From positions 8,737,608 to 8,797,607 of the forward strand of contig NC_088299.1 in the NCBI RefSeq assembly GCF_032854445.1: a DNA stretch of 60,000 bases, written 5' to 3'. Position numbers and translations under genes: made by a program. Positions 35,201 through 50,200 of this stretch are shown one piece after another. This stretch comes from Liolophura sinensis. Taxonomy: Eukaryota; Mollusca; Polyplacophora; Chitonida; Chitonidae. Under the pieces are notes generated by a model. The model saw nothing but the letters and a program-made list of their open reading frames with translations, was not told the DNA's origin and searched no databases. Numbering within the stretch: the stretch's first letter is position 1; each line of letters opens with the position of its first letter.

Positions 35201-38200
35201 CACCAGATATGATACCTCACCATGTTAGAGTATGTGGATACGAGACACCAGTTGTTTTGCTTATCCTTGACTTCTCATTTAGAACATTTGTATCACTAGA
35301 GATAAAAGAAGTCCTACTGTTTCATGTGACCTGTCAAGAGTGTTTGAAAACTATTTTTGATCGCGTTTACTATAACATAGGTATCAGAAAAAGGTTTCAG
35401 AATAGGTTATTTACAGTAGACAAATGATGAAGTTTGTGAACTTGAGAAATTTGTAAAGGAATGAGTAGTCATTTGTGCCTCTGGAACATGGTGTGATATG
35501 TGATGGGTAAATTAATGCCAATGAAAGTTGCTTAACATATTTCACAAGTCACAAGACACAGTGGGACTGTTTTTACCTTTGACCACAAAACAGCTCAAAT
35601 TCAAAACTCCCCTATTCTGTTTGTTGTATTCATAACTAACACAAACGATTACCTTATCTTCAGTGGACGTGGCCATTTCGTAGGCTAGCTGACGCAGGCA
35701 CAGAGTAGCGGCTTTGGTCACGCCCTTTCCCATGTAAGACATAGAGGTGCCCCCTCGACCAATGTGGAAGGCCGAGACAACCTGCAAAAGCATCAGCCTA
35801 TGAAATAATGTGTCACACCAGACATGACAAGTGTGTAGCAAGCTATTTGACATTGACAAATTTTGTCAGCTAGGAATGACTTATAATGCATTTTATCAAC
35901 TACATGTTTGTAATGTCCTAAGCCGTATTTATTTATTTGATTGGTGTTTGATGCCTTACTAAAGAATATTTCATTTATACAACGGCAGCCAGCATTATGG
36001 TGGGAGGAAATCGGGCCGAACCCGGGGGAAACCCACGACCATCTGCAGGTTGCTGGCAGACCTTCCCATGTACAGCTGGAGCCGCAAGCCGTATTAGTCA
36101 AGAATCAAGATTTCCTGTAGTTGATGGTCAAATTTGCAAAGATAGATTTTAAGTACATTGGGAAACGCAAGTCAAACACAGTGGTACATTATACAATACT
36201 ATACGAACATTGTTGTTGTGATAGTGGAAGACATCATGTTTGTGGCATGATGTCATCTAATACTTTAAACTATTTGAAACTCCTGGTGGCAGGTTTTAAT
36301 CCAGTTCTGATGTTGGTTTGGATTTAGAAGGTTCGTCTTGCACACATAACTCGCCAAAGGAAATAGTTCTAAATCTGGTTTTCTTCACCTATAAACTTTA
36401 ACACCATCATAAAATTAAAATTTTAAGTGCTGCATTAAACATCGATCTGTTTCCGCTTTATAACAATTCTGGTTTTTGCTGTTTTACTGAATATCATGTT
36501 TATACACAGTGCTAAATCTGTCTGAACGGTTCTGCTACAAAGGGACATCACTCTGTTGTAACTTGAGACAGTGTAATCCTGCACAGCTCTTATCTATGCA
36601 ATAATCTAGGCATTTATCAAGTACATCGTCAAATTCTACTCGTGCTATTTCATGCGATTGTATAGTATTTGACAAATCACATCCTCCGAATGTGGCTTGT
36701 GAAGTGGACTTCATATCGTCAAATTATACAAGTCCATATGACAAATCTCGTCTTGTGAACACGGCTTTCACCTCCAGAAGTGAGTTGAGAAGTTGAGAAC
36801 ACAGAGTGCTACTTTCCAGTTCTGTGCATTCTTCACTCCAGCCAGGCCTAGAAAAATAATAGATCACCATTGATTAGAAAATGAGCCCAAATTTACAACA
36901 GCTTTGGCATTCCTCTGCAGGACGTTCACTGGAACAAGTTTTAAGCAGGCACACAACAATGTAACAACATCGTGTAAAACTTTATGTCTGAAGTCAAGTC
37001 ACAGATCTTTTGGACTCACTGTTTAATGATACAAATCAGTGTGGCTCAGTGCTGCCTGGCATGTCAGTGCAACATTCAATCAGTGGATGACCCACACATG
37101 CCAAGTCGGGAGTCTTGAGCCCGTATTTATCAAACATAGTAAGACATTTATGTAAGTCAAAAATTAGAGCTACCAATGAATTGTTCTGCTTTAGAAAGTT
37201 TAAAATTTGTACACGGATTCTTTACTACAAAAAAGGATGCACTATGATTTCAGTTGTTTTCTTTTCTAGTTTTGCTTTTTAAGCACTCATAATTTATGAC
37301 TTAAGTTGCATGATCAAGCAGGACCAAACCCAGGTCGAGTGAAACCAGTGGTTTTAAAAACGGTGCTTGTTGCTGCCTTGCTTGGTGCTCAACACTGAGA
37401 GGTTAGAGCAAAGCAAACAGGACTGGTTGACCCGGTGTCAGTAAAATGTGACTAGGTGGGGTGTCATGTTTGGTGTTTCTGGCATGATGCTTCAGTGATG
37501 GCTCCACAGTGGCGGCATGAACTTGTCCTGCCTGAAGAAGACACTGTTTATATTCACACACCTAATGACTCCTTGTCGTCCTATGACTAAAAAGTTAGAA
37601 GCACCTGGCATCACGTATAACCCACAGGCACACATACAGATATACAGCTACACATGGTGACACACGTGTGTGCTGCTAAACGGATGCTAACCTCGCTGTG
37701 ATGGTCATAAGGCAGTGCAGAGTACCCTCCAGCATGGCTAGGTTGTAGAAGTGAGGAGCTTCAGCCACGTTCAGCCTCAGTAATAACTTGTGTGACAGGT
37801 TCCCTCTCAGCTGACCAATATCAGGCCTGTGGAGAAAGGCCAAAGTACTGACACATAAAAACAGATCATAATAAAGCACAGAAAAAAACATCTTGAACAT
37901 GTATTACGGGTTTAACAAAAATCAAACAAGATCCATTCTTCAGTAAAATGTTTTCAATGGGTTGAATGTGAACACTATTCACATGGATCATTAGATGTGG
38001 GTTTCCTCCCGTCATAATGCTGGCCATCGTCGTATAAGTGAAATATTCTTGAATATCTGAACAGAACTGCTCTGAATTACCTCCCTGAATTGAGGTCACT
38101 CTCTTACTTGAATGGCACATTTTAGCAGTAAGCTGTGGTTAGACATGACCTCTCTGTAGCGCTCTGTTATAATGGCGAATTTTGCAGTTAAAGCAGCATG

Positions 38201-41200
38201 AGTTACTTGAAGATTTCTCTTCCATGCAATGTTTACATGGAAATTTATGCAGATTTTAACACATTTTGGTTATCCCTTGATAGATGTTACATAATTTGGG
38301 GCCATTCCGAGGAATTTAAAAATCCCCTATTAAAATACATGTACATGTACAATAAACAACTTATACAAACTTTGTCAAATACGTATACTGATTCTACCTG
38401 AAGATCGAAAATAAAGAATTCATTTAGGATACCTCGACCCCCGGGCTCTGCCTGGTTAACTCACACCATTATTCTGGCCGCCGTCAAATAAGTGAAATAT
38501 TTTTGAGTACAGCATAAAACACCACTCAAATAAATAAATGAACAAATAGGATATCTCGATGTTTCTGCGACCTTCAATGGCTGATCTCATCCCTTTCTAC
38601 ATTCGTGTGTCTAGAAAATAGTGTCTCTGTTGTGACACAGCCTACCCACTCTATATGTATTGTTCAAGTGGCAAGGTCCCACTTCCCATACTTAAATGCC
38701 TCAAAATCTCATGTTTTGTCAGCTGCTGTGGTGTGACAAGGGAGGTAATTCAGAGGAGGCCTATTAGTATTAATACTATTTATTTGGTACTTTACTGTAT
38801 GAATGCTGATGGTATCTCACATTTCAGACATCGCAATTCATAGGATATACCCAAAACTACCTCATTTCCACCTTAAACGGATCAACCAAGTGTGCTCTGA
38901 ATGTTACTTTCTAAATACTGGCAAATCTTGTCAAAACAACTTTAAGCCAGAAGACTACCCACTTACTTGCTGAGAAAGTTAGCTGGCAACTGACGACTGT
39001 ATGTGGTAATGAAAGTCAACAGCTGTTTGTCCAACTGTCTGAAAGTAGGAATGAATAGAATGCTTATCGCCTAAAACAACTTGGTAAAACGACTGCTCAG
39101 ATGAGTAAAATTCTGAAATGCTGAAAAGCTGACCGAGCCTAAAATTGTTTCAACTGTGATTTGTTGCGGACATAAAGCACGCGTAACAGAGGTTTTTGAA
39201 TACGTTGTTTGCTTTCTTACCTTAAATGTGCATGTATATGGATAGAGGGAGCTAGACTGGAAAGTTTCCTTCACAGGCTATACTAAATCATGCAAATATT
39301 GATTATACTCAGGCCGTTTAAGTGCCCAAAAATAATTTATTTCCCAGAAAGCTTGATAAAGATTACAGGTATTTGAACCAGAACTTGGAAAGTAGACCAC
39401 AATGCATCAGTCAAATGAATACTGTACTTGTGAGATGTGTGTTGTTGCTGTTGTTTCATTTTATGCCTTACCTTCTAACATTAACATCTCCTTCACCCAG
39501 GGAAGTCGATCTGCTCAGCAGACCAATCAGGGGACCCGTTGCTTGATACAATGTCTCCACCAGCCAAACAAGTACGTTACCTGGAGGATGACTGGAGGAC
39601 TTCAAAAGCATGCTGACAAATCGTAACACCTCAAAAAGCAGTGATTCATCAGAGGTGGATGAGGGGACCGTTCTTAAAAATCTAAACAGAAGGAAGAAAG
39701 AAAGACTGACAATTATACATGTATGTCACCTAGCTAGCTACACAAAATATAAAGGTCGACATTCTTCATATTTTTTGTTGAAGTAACTTTGTAATTATAA
39801 GTATTACTAAGAATTAAGAATATCAGAGGTGAAATCTGTAATATTTTGATATGGCACTGAAATCTATGACACTGTAAACACCTTAAAGAGAATAAATCAA
39901 GATTATAATCTGTAGTTATTGAGGGATATTAAACTGCTCTACACTTGATTTGGTTAATTTTGCTGAAAGGGATATATTCCAGTGTAAACATTAGGACTCT
40001 GTTCTTACAGTAACAAAGCCAATGTTTAACCTTCATTCTTTGGATTGCATAATCCAGAGCTACTGTATTTCACCAAAAGTTTAGCATTTTTAAAGTGACA
40101 CACTTTGCTAGTTTCCTCCACCTTACACAGCCACTTACACAGTTTTTGTGAAGTTAAATTTTTCAATCAGAAAAAATTAAGTGTTGGTATAAAAAGTGTC
40201 ACTTAAAGGCTTTATAAGCTTCTGAAAGTGCATTTTTATCTTCCAAGCTTTAGGCGAAATACAGTATTACAAATGTTGCTGTAAATATAAAAGGAATACA
40301 GTAAGATTGGCTATGGAAATGACAACTTCACAAGTTGTTACATGTACCTGCCAATGACATCCTGCCAGCATAGCTGATGAAGAACTCGTCTACTGCCCTG
40401 GCCCGTGGGTGTGGCTATGTAAGACGTGAGAGTGTTGAGGGCAGAGGTGACGTCCGCGTGGGAGGTGGCGTTACTGATATCGTACAGCCCCTGCTGGAGG
40501 CTGGTCTGCAGGTGGGAGACTCGTAGGATGGATATGTCAGTGGGGCTGAGATGGAGGTGGGATGGGAAGCTGAAATACAAGGCGTTACAATAGGATTATT
40601 TCAATGGGGATTTACACCATATTAAAGAATATTTCACTAAAATACACCAGCATTATGGTAGGGGGAAACCATGCTCTCAAAACCCATGATCATCCATTGA
40701 CTGCTGGCAGACCTTCCCATGAATGACCAGAGAGGGAGCCAGCATGAGCTGGGCTTGAACTGACATGACAATAAAGAGATTTCACTTGTACCTGTACAAA
40801 ACTGCTACTCCTACATTTCACCTCACTTTGTTTGGTATCTTGCCGGGCAAAGGGCATTGGTTTATTCTGGGCACTCTGTTTACCTCGATCAACCCATAAA
40901 CCTAAATGTAACTACCATCTTGTAAGTACAAAATTCCTGAGTGCAGTGATTAACAAATAGTAATTCCTTAGTTATTTCAGAACAGAAGTGAAAATAAACC
41001 ATAACGACAGCCATTTTTTTTTTCTGATGTGGTTAGTAACTATTAATCAACTGTTACTCAAGGGATTTTATGAGGCTGTGGGATACACCATATTAGAGAA
41101 ACCAAAAACATGAGTCATCATATGGCTAAAAGGCAAAATCGGGGTCGGGTGAGATCAGCAAGAACACCTTGTGTCACAGAAATAACTTGTGCCTGATTGG

Positions 41201-44200
41201 CTAAAACTTGGGTTTTCAATTTTCTCAACAGGGTGTGATTCTGCTATCTTTGATCTGCGATATCTCAGTTATGGAACAACAAACATTTTTTAAACTTCAA
41301 GTGGAATGTCATATCGATGCATATATACATTAAGTGTATATTTGTCTCTTTTTTTTTAACACTAATAAAATAAATCGACAAATCATTTATTGTTACACTG
41401 TATCTCAATAATCACTGAATATGCAATAAGGCTTCTCCTGTTAGATTTATTTATTTATTTAATTGGTGTTTTACGCTGTACTCAAGAACATTTCACTTAA
41501 ACAACAGCGGCCAGCATTATGGTGGGTGGAAACCGGGCAGAGCCTGGGGAAAACCCATGAACATCCGCAGGTTGCTGACAGACCTTCCCACGTACAGCCG
41601 GAAATTAAGCCAGCATGAGCTTGACTTGAACTCAGAGCGACAGCATTGGTGAGAGGCTCCAGGGTCATTACGGTGTGCTAGGGCGCTAACCAACTGAGCC
41701 ACAGAGGCCCCCTCTCCTGTTAGAGGCCACTCAGTTGATCACAACACAAAAAGTAACAAATTTCTGAGATTGGCAGATATACACAAAAGAAAAACAAGAA
41801 TTGGGCATTACAAGAAGCTCATGCAACTTACTCTTTTGAACTTTTGTTGTAGTGTGAGGGATGGTTTAAGCATTCCAGCAGCTTTGATATCCCACAATGC
41901 CAGGCTACATTCCATGTAATTCGTAACATTTCAGCTGGCATTCCACTGGTCAATGGGTCAGACTCAGATATGGGCGCCCCCTGGTGTCGGCTGCTCTCGT
42001 GATGAACTGCAGTTTTAAATGGTAGTCTGTACCTATGGTAGAAAATGAAACATGCTTTACTGAACAAGGAGATACAGACACCAAATTAAGTGTAAACAGA
42101 AACTCATTATTCTACAGACCTAAGTGAAATTGCTTGTCTGCTTATACCTGAAAAATAAAGCTTATTATCCTCATACATGTTTCAATATACAGAAACACAA
42201 ATCTCAAATACTCACATATTTTGCAGCATCATATATTCCCACAAAAAAATAAGACTTATTTATTTATTTGATTGGTCTTTCATTCCGTACTCATTATGCT
42301 GGGAGAAAAACCGGTTAGAGCCTGCAGGAAAACCCACAACCATCCGAAGGTTGCTGACAGACTTTTCCACAAATGGCTGCAGTGGAAGCCAATAAAATAA
42401 GAGACGTAGAATGAGGGGAAGTAAAATGAATCTCAGGAATTCACATGTAGTTCACAATCCATGATCATTTGATATCAGTTCACATACTACCTCAACATTT
42501 ACTCACTACTTTATACTACAAACTTATACACTGAAGACAGCCAACACATCTACATGCATGTGGTGCACACATTTGGTGAGTCAACTTTACACTATAAACA
42601 TGGTCAACGCTAGGTGTACCTCTTAACTACAGCGGCTGGAAGACTGAAGGCTTTGTGCTGTTTGTGGGCAGAGCTGGAGGTTGATGATGATGATGACGAT
42701 CTGAAATAGAGAAATGAGTGACAGCTTTTTGACATCATGTTTCAGCTGGGGCACATACATTTTTGTTCTGGTTACATTTTCTACCATTCACTCTCTCAGG
42801 TGACAAATTAGCATAAACGAAAGTTCAGATTCATAATTCATTCAATAAAGACGTAGTAAATTTTCAACTCCCTGAAATGATTATACCCTAAGTTTAGGAC
42901 AGTTATTAGTAGTGCTGAAAGCAAAGAATTACATTTCTCTCCAACTTACTTTTTTTGGAAAAGTAAAGATATGAATATGCTGTTCATTAGATGAACTAAC
43001 CATGTGAAAAAAAAAGAAACTAAATATTCCTGCTACAATTACATCTACAACAAAACCTATGTAAATCGACCAAGTCCGGTACTGTGAAAAAGTGTCAGTT
43101 TAGACAAGATGTTGGTTTTTAGAGGTTCCATGAGCAACAGCAACAAGAACAAGTCACTTCCTGGTATAGATTGCACTGATGGCACTAATTACCAACTTAT
43201 AACCATGGTCCAGACATGATAGTGATACCAAGCCTGAAGGGTACTAACATGTTTATAGTAGAAGTAAATTAAGACATGATAGCCTTTCTCCAATGGTAGC
43301 TTTATCAGACATTTTGATTTTGATATCACCTTATAAGGTGTTGTGGAAATAGAGAAAGGAAGAAAAACGTCAATATATAGTTGACTCTCAGTTAATTATA
43401 TAATATAAAGACAAATTTAAAACGGTGGTTTGTTTTGTTTATGAAGCAAAGAAAATTTAGCAGTCCATTAGATGACTATTCAGTTGAGCTGGACAATTAC
43501 TTGGAAGATTTGCAAGGTTTTCAGCTGGGTTGATAACAGTTTATCAACAGTTTATGTGCACAGCTCTGCACTTCTTTTATTTATGGCCATTATTATGGTG
43601 TCACAGCAAACCTTTGATCACTTTTTTGATCAAAAGTAACGGAAAGTTGCGTCAAGTACTATTATGTAATACTCTTTGCAGAATGTAAATGTTTACTTGG
43701 AAGTTGGACAAAAAAAAGGAGAGAAAAAAAAAAACACTGTTATGAAGTGTATGTCAGACGAAATACTTTTTTTTCAAATTTTTACAACCTTGTAAATTGC
43801 CTGGATACTTGCGTGGCCTTTCCTCACCATATTTGCGAACAGCGAAGTCACAAACGGTGTTTGCCACCTAACAAATGCATACTGCTAAACTACTACATTA
43901 AAATGCACAGAGGGGCCTCCGTGGCTCAGTCGGTTAGCGCACTAGCGCAGCGTAATGACCCAGGAGCCTCTCACCAATGCGGTCGCTGTGAGTTCAAGTC
44001 CAGCTCATGCTGGCTTCCTCTCCGGCCGTAAGGGGGAAGGTCTGCCAGCAACCTGCGGATGGTCGTGGGCTTCCCCCGGGCTGTGCCTGGTTTCCACCCA
44101 CCATAATGCTGGCCGCCGTCGTATAAGTGAAATATTCTTGAGTACGGCGTAAAACACCAATCAAATAAATAAATAAATAAAATGCACAGACATACTTGTA

Positions 44201-47200
44201 TAGACCCATAAATGCATTAACTGAATATACCCGAATACAAACTATTTCCTATTGCACATATCATTTGATGATGAAGACACTGCTATGCAAATGAAGCAGC
44301 CAGGCATCATTCATTGTGTTGATGATGACTCTGAATCCTCGATATCATGAAAAGATCATGTTCGTGAAACATTCTACAACAAGAAGTGGGCATCAGGCCA
44401 CAGGACTTGAACATGAACAAATTTCCAAACTTAAACATGGCTAGCTTCAAGGTCAAAACATCCATAAACAATCATGTTTCAGAGTGAGATAGATGAATCA
44501 CTCTACTTTGTTTTTCGGACGAGACGAGGTCTTCCCAGGATTCCGTAATTAAAGCCACCATGCCATTAAGACATCAAATTAAGAAGCAAGATGTTGATTA
44601 AACATCCATGGCACCTGATGTCCCTCTGGAAGAATCAAAAGTCTTGCAGTCTTGCAGTTTCCTGGTATTTAGGGTCATGGAAAAATTGTGAGCCATTTGG
44701 AATTTACCATTTGGTTATTTAGACTTAAAGTCAACAATTAGTTGTTAACACAACCAGGACAGAATGCCCTAAAATGCTATAAAACATAAACTTTTTGTCT
44801 TTTGTCTTTTTCTGGCTGCAAAGAAAACTGCTGATAAAGTCCTTCTCTTTTCTGTAGCTTACCCCTCTCCCAACCCGGACAGGGCTAAAATGTCATCTTT
44901 CATCAGCAAATCTGCCATTATGTTTGAGAAGATTAGCTTGAATCAGTTAAGGAATTATTCCTAAAGGTAAACACTCTGTTCCTGAGTTGATTGGGGGTTC
45001 AAATAGTGCTGTTATTGTATGACTGTTGGCAATATATGAGTTAGCGCAATGAACAATAAGTATGTTTATTAAAGGGGGCATAACCCATACCAAGCTACCC
45101 ATCTGCAAGGGCTATCATATCAAAACATATACTAAAGACACGTACCAACTTACAAACAGGAAGGAAATTTGGCCACCCTGGGTGGTATCAATATGTGAAA
45201 TTGTGGGCCTCCGCCCATCATGTATACTCATACTCATCTTGAATGTGGAAATAAACTGATCTAAGGATTATTAGCAGCTAAAAGGAAACAGTAACATCAC
45301 TGTGTTTCAACTTGTTCAATAGGGTGTAAAAAGTCCATCGTAGAAGATCGACCTCTACTTGTATTTTATTTGTTGTAAAACAAAAAGAAAAAAAAAGAAA
45401 AAATCTGAAGACCTTATTTGGAATCAGCACAAAGTGGCCTCTTAAATGATGTACACTTCATTTAAAGGTGGCCTGTTCTTTTAAATGCTTTTCTTGTTTT
45501 GAAAAAAAAGACAACAACAGAAAGTCACTTTTTTTAAGGATGAGCTATGAGTCTTGGTTCCTCTCACAGAGTCTAAATTACCTGATCTGGAACATGGCCA
45601 CCTCGTCAAAGAGCAGCAGAGTGAGCAGGTGACTGGCTTCATAACAAATCAGGTCATCTCCATGGTAGAGCAAAGCACCTGTTCAGGGGAGGTAAGCCTG
45701 TGTGATTACTTGGTGACAAGCTTAATAAGAATTTTGGATTTCTATGATGATGATCTGGTTTATAGTGTCAACAACTGAAATTTGCAAAGGTACCTAAAGA
45801 ACCTCACAACATAAAGCTGCGACAGAAACATTACACCCAACTGGTCGAGGTGATATAAAGTTTTGAAAGATGTTTATCTCAGGACCCATAGATGAGAACG
45901 TAAGAGGCCAGCGTGCTCATAGGATGCAACCCAACCAGACACACTCCAAACAAGGAAAAATCTAACATTTTTCAAGTGACGTATTTTGCTTCTGATTGAT
46001 TCATCATTAATACTGGGTCACTCAATACTGCCTTGTGAATTAGATTAATTCTTTATCAGAAAAACCTGTGCTGAAATAACATTATCATTTTAAGTCCTTC
46101 ATGTACTTCTGAAACTGCATTTTCAACAAAACAAATTTAAGGTGAAATACAGTCATCAAATGACAGTACAGAATTACCTCTTAACAGAGAGTGGTATAGA
46201 GCAGAGTCGTGGGCCAGCCGATGCCTCAAGCTGCTACTGTGGTGTGCTATGTGACGCAGAATCTTCAGACAGGCTGGCACATAAACAGTGAAGTTTTCCT
46301 GCAATGTCAAAACATGTATTTTCATATTCGCATTTTTCAAAAAGTGACAGGACATACACAATAAAGTTTTCCTGCAGAGTCAAAACAGGTATTTTAATAT
46401 TTTTATATATTTTTTTTATATTTTTCACATTTTTAAAAAAGCTACGATGACAGAACACCATCACAGCCTGAGATATATATTATGGCTGATGTTTCAGCAG
46501 ACAACTGGTCCTTTAAAAGTTTTAGAACTTTAATATAAGCCAATAATGATCAGACAATGCTATAAGTCTTAGTTTTAAGGATCAAAAAACATGTGATCAT
46601 CCTATTTCAAACTCTGATGTGATGCAATTCTTCAAATACAGTGATGCAGAGAAAATCCAATACATCACAAATAGGAACGTAACGTAACTAAACGTGACAT
46701 AATGTAAATTTTAAATTGATGTGGCACATTTTCAATAGGCATCTGCTCAGTCAGAAAAGTTCAAAAGTAAACAAATATTATAACTCTCCTGGAGCGTAAA
46801 GGTTTTGTAGATAAAGTAGTAACGTGAAAAAGTTTAGAAACAAAGAGGTGGTAGGCAAGATGGACAAATGGCCAGTGCCACACCAAAGGAAAAAAATATT
46901 CAAACCTGTGAGCCTTCAGTGGCTTTCTGGACACCTCGGTGTAAAACCTCGAGAACTTTCTCCACACCGCCATCTTTGACAAATGACGAATGCAAGCAGG
47001 AATCTGAAGAAAATTATACTAGTAACACTCAATGAAGCCACAGGGACTGGTTATTACATAGTTCACATTCAATTAAATAAATGTGCAAGAAGTATATATA
47101 TCAAATAAACTGAACGAAAAACAGAAAAGACAGAAAAACTACTACTCATGTGCAATTGGTTGGAGATGAAAAACGATACATGACATGCATGTTTTTGATT

Positions 47201-50200
47201 TCTTGATATGCAGTTTTGGCTGTATCCTAACATGTAAATGTACAAAAAAGTTTCTCAGCTTTTAAATGGCTGTATTTATTTGATTCATTTGATTGGTGTT
47301 TTACGGCTAAATGGCTATAAACTACATATTGCATAAGGTTCAAAGCAGGCTACAGTCTCAACGATAACAATGTAAAGAGCACAGACATGCAATTAGACAG
47401 GGGAATTCTGGTGAAATTGCAGAATGTGAAAAGTATGAAAGTAACGTAAAGTAACAGAACATTCCTCTCACCTTGTAAAATGATTGACAGCTGCTCAATA
47501 GCTGACTTCCTAACACTTGGTTCAACAGTCTCTGACACAAATATACCATACACCTTCTGCATGCCATCAACCTGCAGAAATCAGAAAGTGACTGATTAGT
47601 TTGTAAACTCACAGTAAAAGTATACCACGCACCTTCTGCATGCCATCAACCTGCAGAAATCAGACCCTGGTTTATTTGTTATTTCACTGTACATATATAC
47701 CATACACCTTCTGTATTCCTTCAACCTGGAGAAACCAGACACTGGTTCATTTGTTAATTTACTGTATATATATACCATACACCTTCTGCATTCCTTCAAC
47801 CTGGAAAAACCAGACACTAGTTCAATTGTTAATTCACTAATTAATTATATTATACTATACACCTTCTGTATTCGTTCAACTTGGAGAAACCAGACACTGC
47901 TTGATGTGTTAATTCACTGTATAATATACCCACAGTCCTCCCATACACCTTATACTCTATATATTTACTTTATGGCAAGTCAGGTTCTCAGTCTTCGATT
48001 TTAAGGTGTAAAAGAAATGGTTTTAAAGACAGGACATTTTAATACTTTGAGACAGTTTGTATCGCTTTATGTCAAATTAAGCAAACATCAAGCATGTAAC
48101 TCAGTTCTCAGGTCATTTGGAGAGTCTGTGGCCTTGTACCATGTCATGCTAACATTTGATGGTGAATGAACAAGAATGACATGTATATTTGCTGCTGGTA
48201 TTTAGAGTCTTTCTTTTTGAGATGTGTTCTAGGTTTAAATAGAATTAATTAATACACAACTCCAGATCAATTTCAAGTGCTGACCCACAGCGATATGCCT
48301 CTGCTTTCCAAAACTGGCCTGATGGAACTAGTTCATTATTAACAAGTAGTACTATGGTCTTGACCAGGACTACTGCTGACCTTGAACACAGTCTGTCCAC
48401 TGTCATCCTCATCCACTGTCCGTGGAGATTTCATGATGAACAAGTTTGTGATGTTGCTGACATCCAAGTCAGCAAAAGTGGGCAGTTTGAGGTGACTGTC
48501 CTCCTCATGGGAGATAAACCAGGCGAGACGCTTCAAGCTCTCCGCTCTACACCTGTCCGAATGAAACAACAAGGTACTTCACAGGTCATCATCAAACTCA
48601 CAGGTACACAGCAAATAATAATAATTAAAAAAAAGATCAGGTTACGCATATTTGTATATTTAAAATGTGAGATATTTTTTCAATGAAAAAAAAAACATAT
48701 CATGTAAAACCAGGTTCATTTTGACCAATAACTTAATTCATTTTCAGACAAAAAATAATTCCTGATATAAATCATATTAGAATACTGTAAAATAAAAGTT
48801 TGACTACAATCAGTATTATTTTTTTTCAAGAAAAGGGGGAACAGTATTTCTTTTCATGCATTCTTCTCACGAATCGACTGATTGACACACCAAACCTAGT
48901 CATTCCAGGCACGCATGATCCCATTCAAACTTTTTAGTATGTATGTATACATGCTTACGGTTTTACATTTGACGTGATATGACGAGGAGTCATGAATTAT
49001 TTGTACATATATGCTGTGTCTTCTTGTCGCAGGGCGAGACCATGCTGCCTAAGTGTTGCTACCACCTACACCACACCCAGTCACATTATACTGATACTGT
49101 GCCAACCAGACCTGTTCCCTTGTTTAAACCTCCCAGTACTAAACACCAAGTGAGACAGCCACATGTATCACTTTTATAATCTTTGGTTGAAATGACCTGG
49201 GTTTGATCCCAGGTCTAAAACATTTTAAAAACAGGGGGGTGTCAATGAATATCAAGTTTTTTTTAATTGGTTGATGTAGTATTTTGACTGGTATTTGTAG
49301 TTAGTTTGATTATTCTGACTGGCAGTAGCAAACAGTCAGTCTTTAAAATCTAGTTATTCTGACAAACAAATAGCACTGTAGGGGAAAGTATCAAGACATG
49401 TAGCAAGATAAATGAAGTGTGGTACAAACTTTGTATCTGCTGACAGCATCAATCGAAGACAGCCACGGAACCTCTCCAAGGGAGGTAACCGTGTGTCCTT
49501 ATCCTTCATCTCCGGTTCAATCAGACCCATCAAACAGCTTCCCAGCGATGTCTGGATTTCTATATATCCCTGTCAGGAAGAGAGATTTACTTGATTTCAA
49601 GGCACAAAAAACACTACAAAATTGTTCAGTTACACTAAGCCGGTAAGTTTTATGGATGCAGGAGTGCCCAGCCAATACCACTGACCTTTGGCAAATTAGT
49701 GACAACTTTCTCTATTAAGTAAGGCTCCAATGTGCATCTCTAAACCAGGGCCCCCAAAACACTAAGCACAGGGGAAATGTACACAGTGAGAGAGGAAAAA
49801 AAAACACATTTCCTATCAAGGCTACCAAACAGCTGCCTGTAGGAGACACAAGAATATGAAACTTCAGCTCCATACACAAAAGTCCCTTTGGAGATATCAT
49901 TTTTAACATTTACCTTAACTTTGAATATCTCAGGTTACAGAATATTAACAACAGGAGAAGAAGCACTGCTAGTTAGAAGCAGAAGTATCAAATCTTGTCC
50001 CACCAATTACAGATTATTTATATGCTTATGCACATACATGTATCAATGAGAGGCCCAAGTTTTAGACTTTGTCATTCATTATTTGTTAATATGTTTCACA
50101 TTATACACAAATTTCTTCATTCCTAGCTTTTCCGCCTCAGTCAACCATGACCACAGGAGCATAGATACACACATTTAGTGAAGAATTCAACAAAAGCTAC

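Noticed and set aside
36640-36771. Another junction duplication beside the RTTN exon at 36772
   Set aside because: Segments near 36640 and 36710 resemble each other (catcgtcaaatt, gacaaatc, ggctt), but the similarity ends before the donor, so it does not copy the splice site.
43912-44012. Functional tRNA gene
   Set aside because: A- and B-box motifs are present, but no cloverleaf with a proper acceptor stem can be drawn. The sequence continues into a SINE body and recurs many times.
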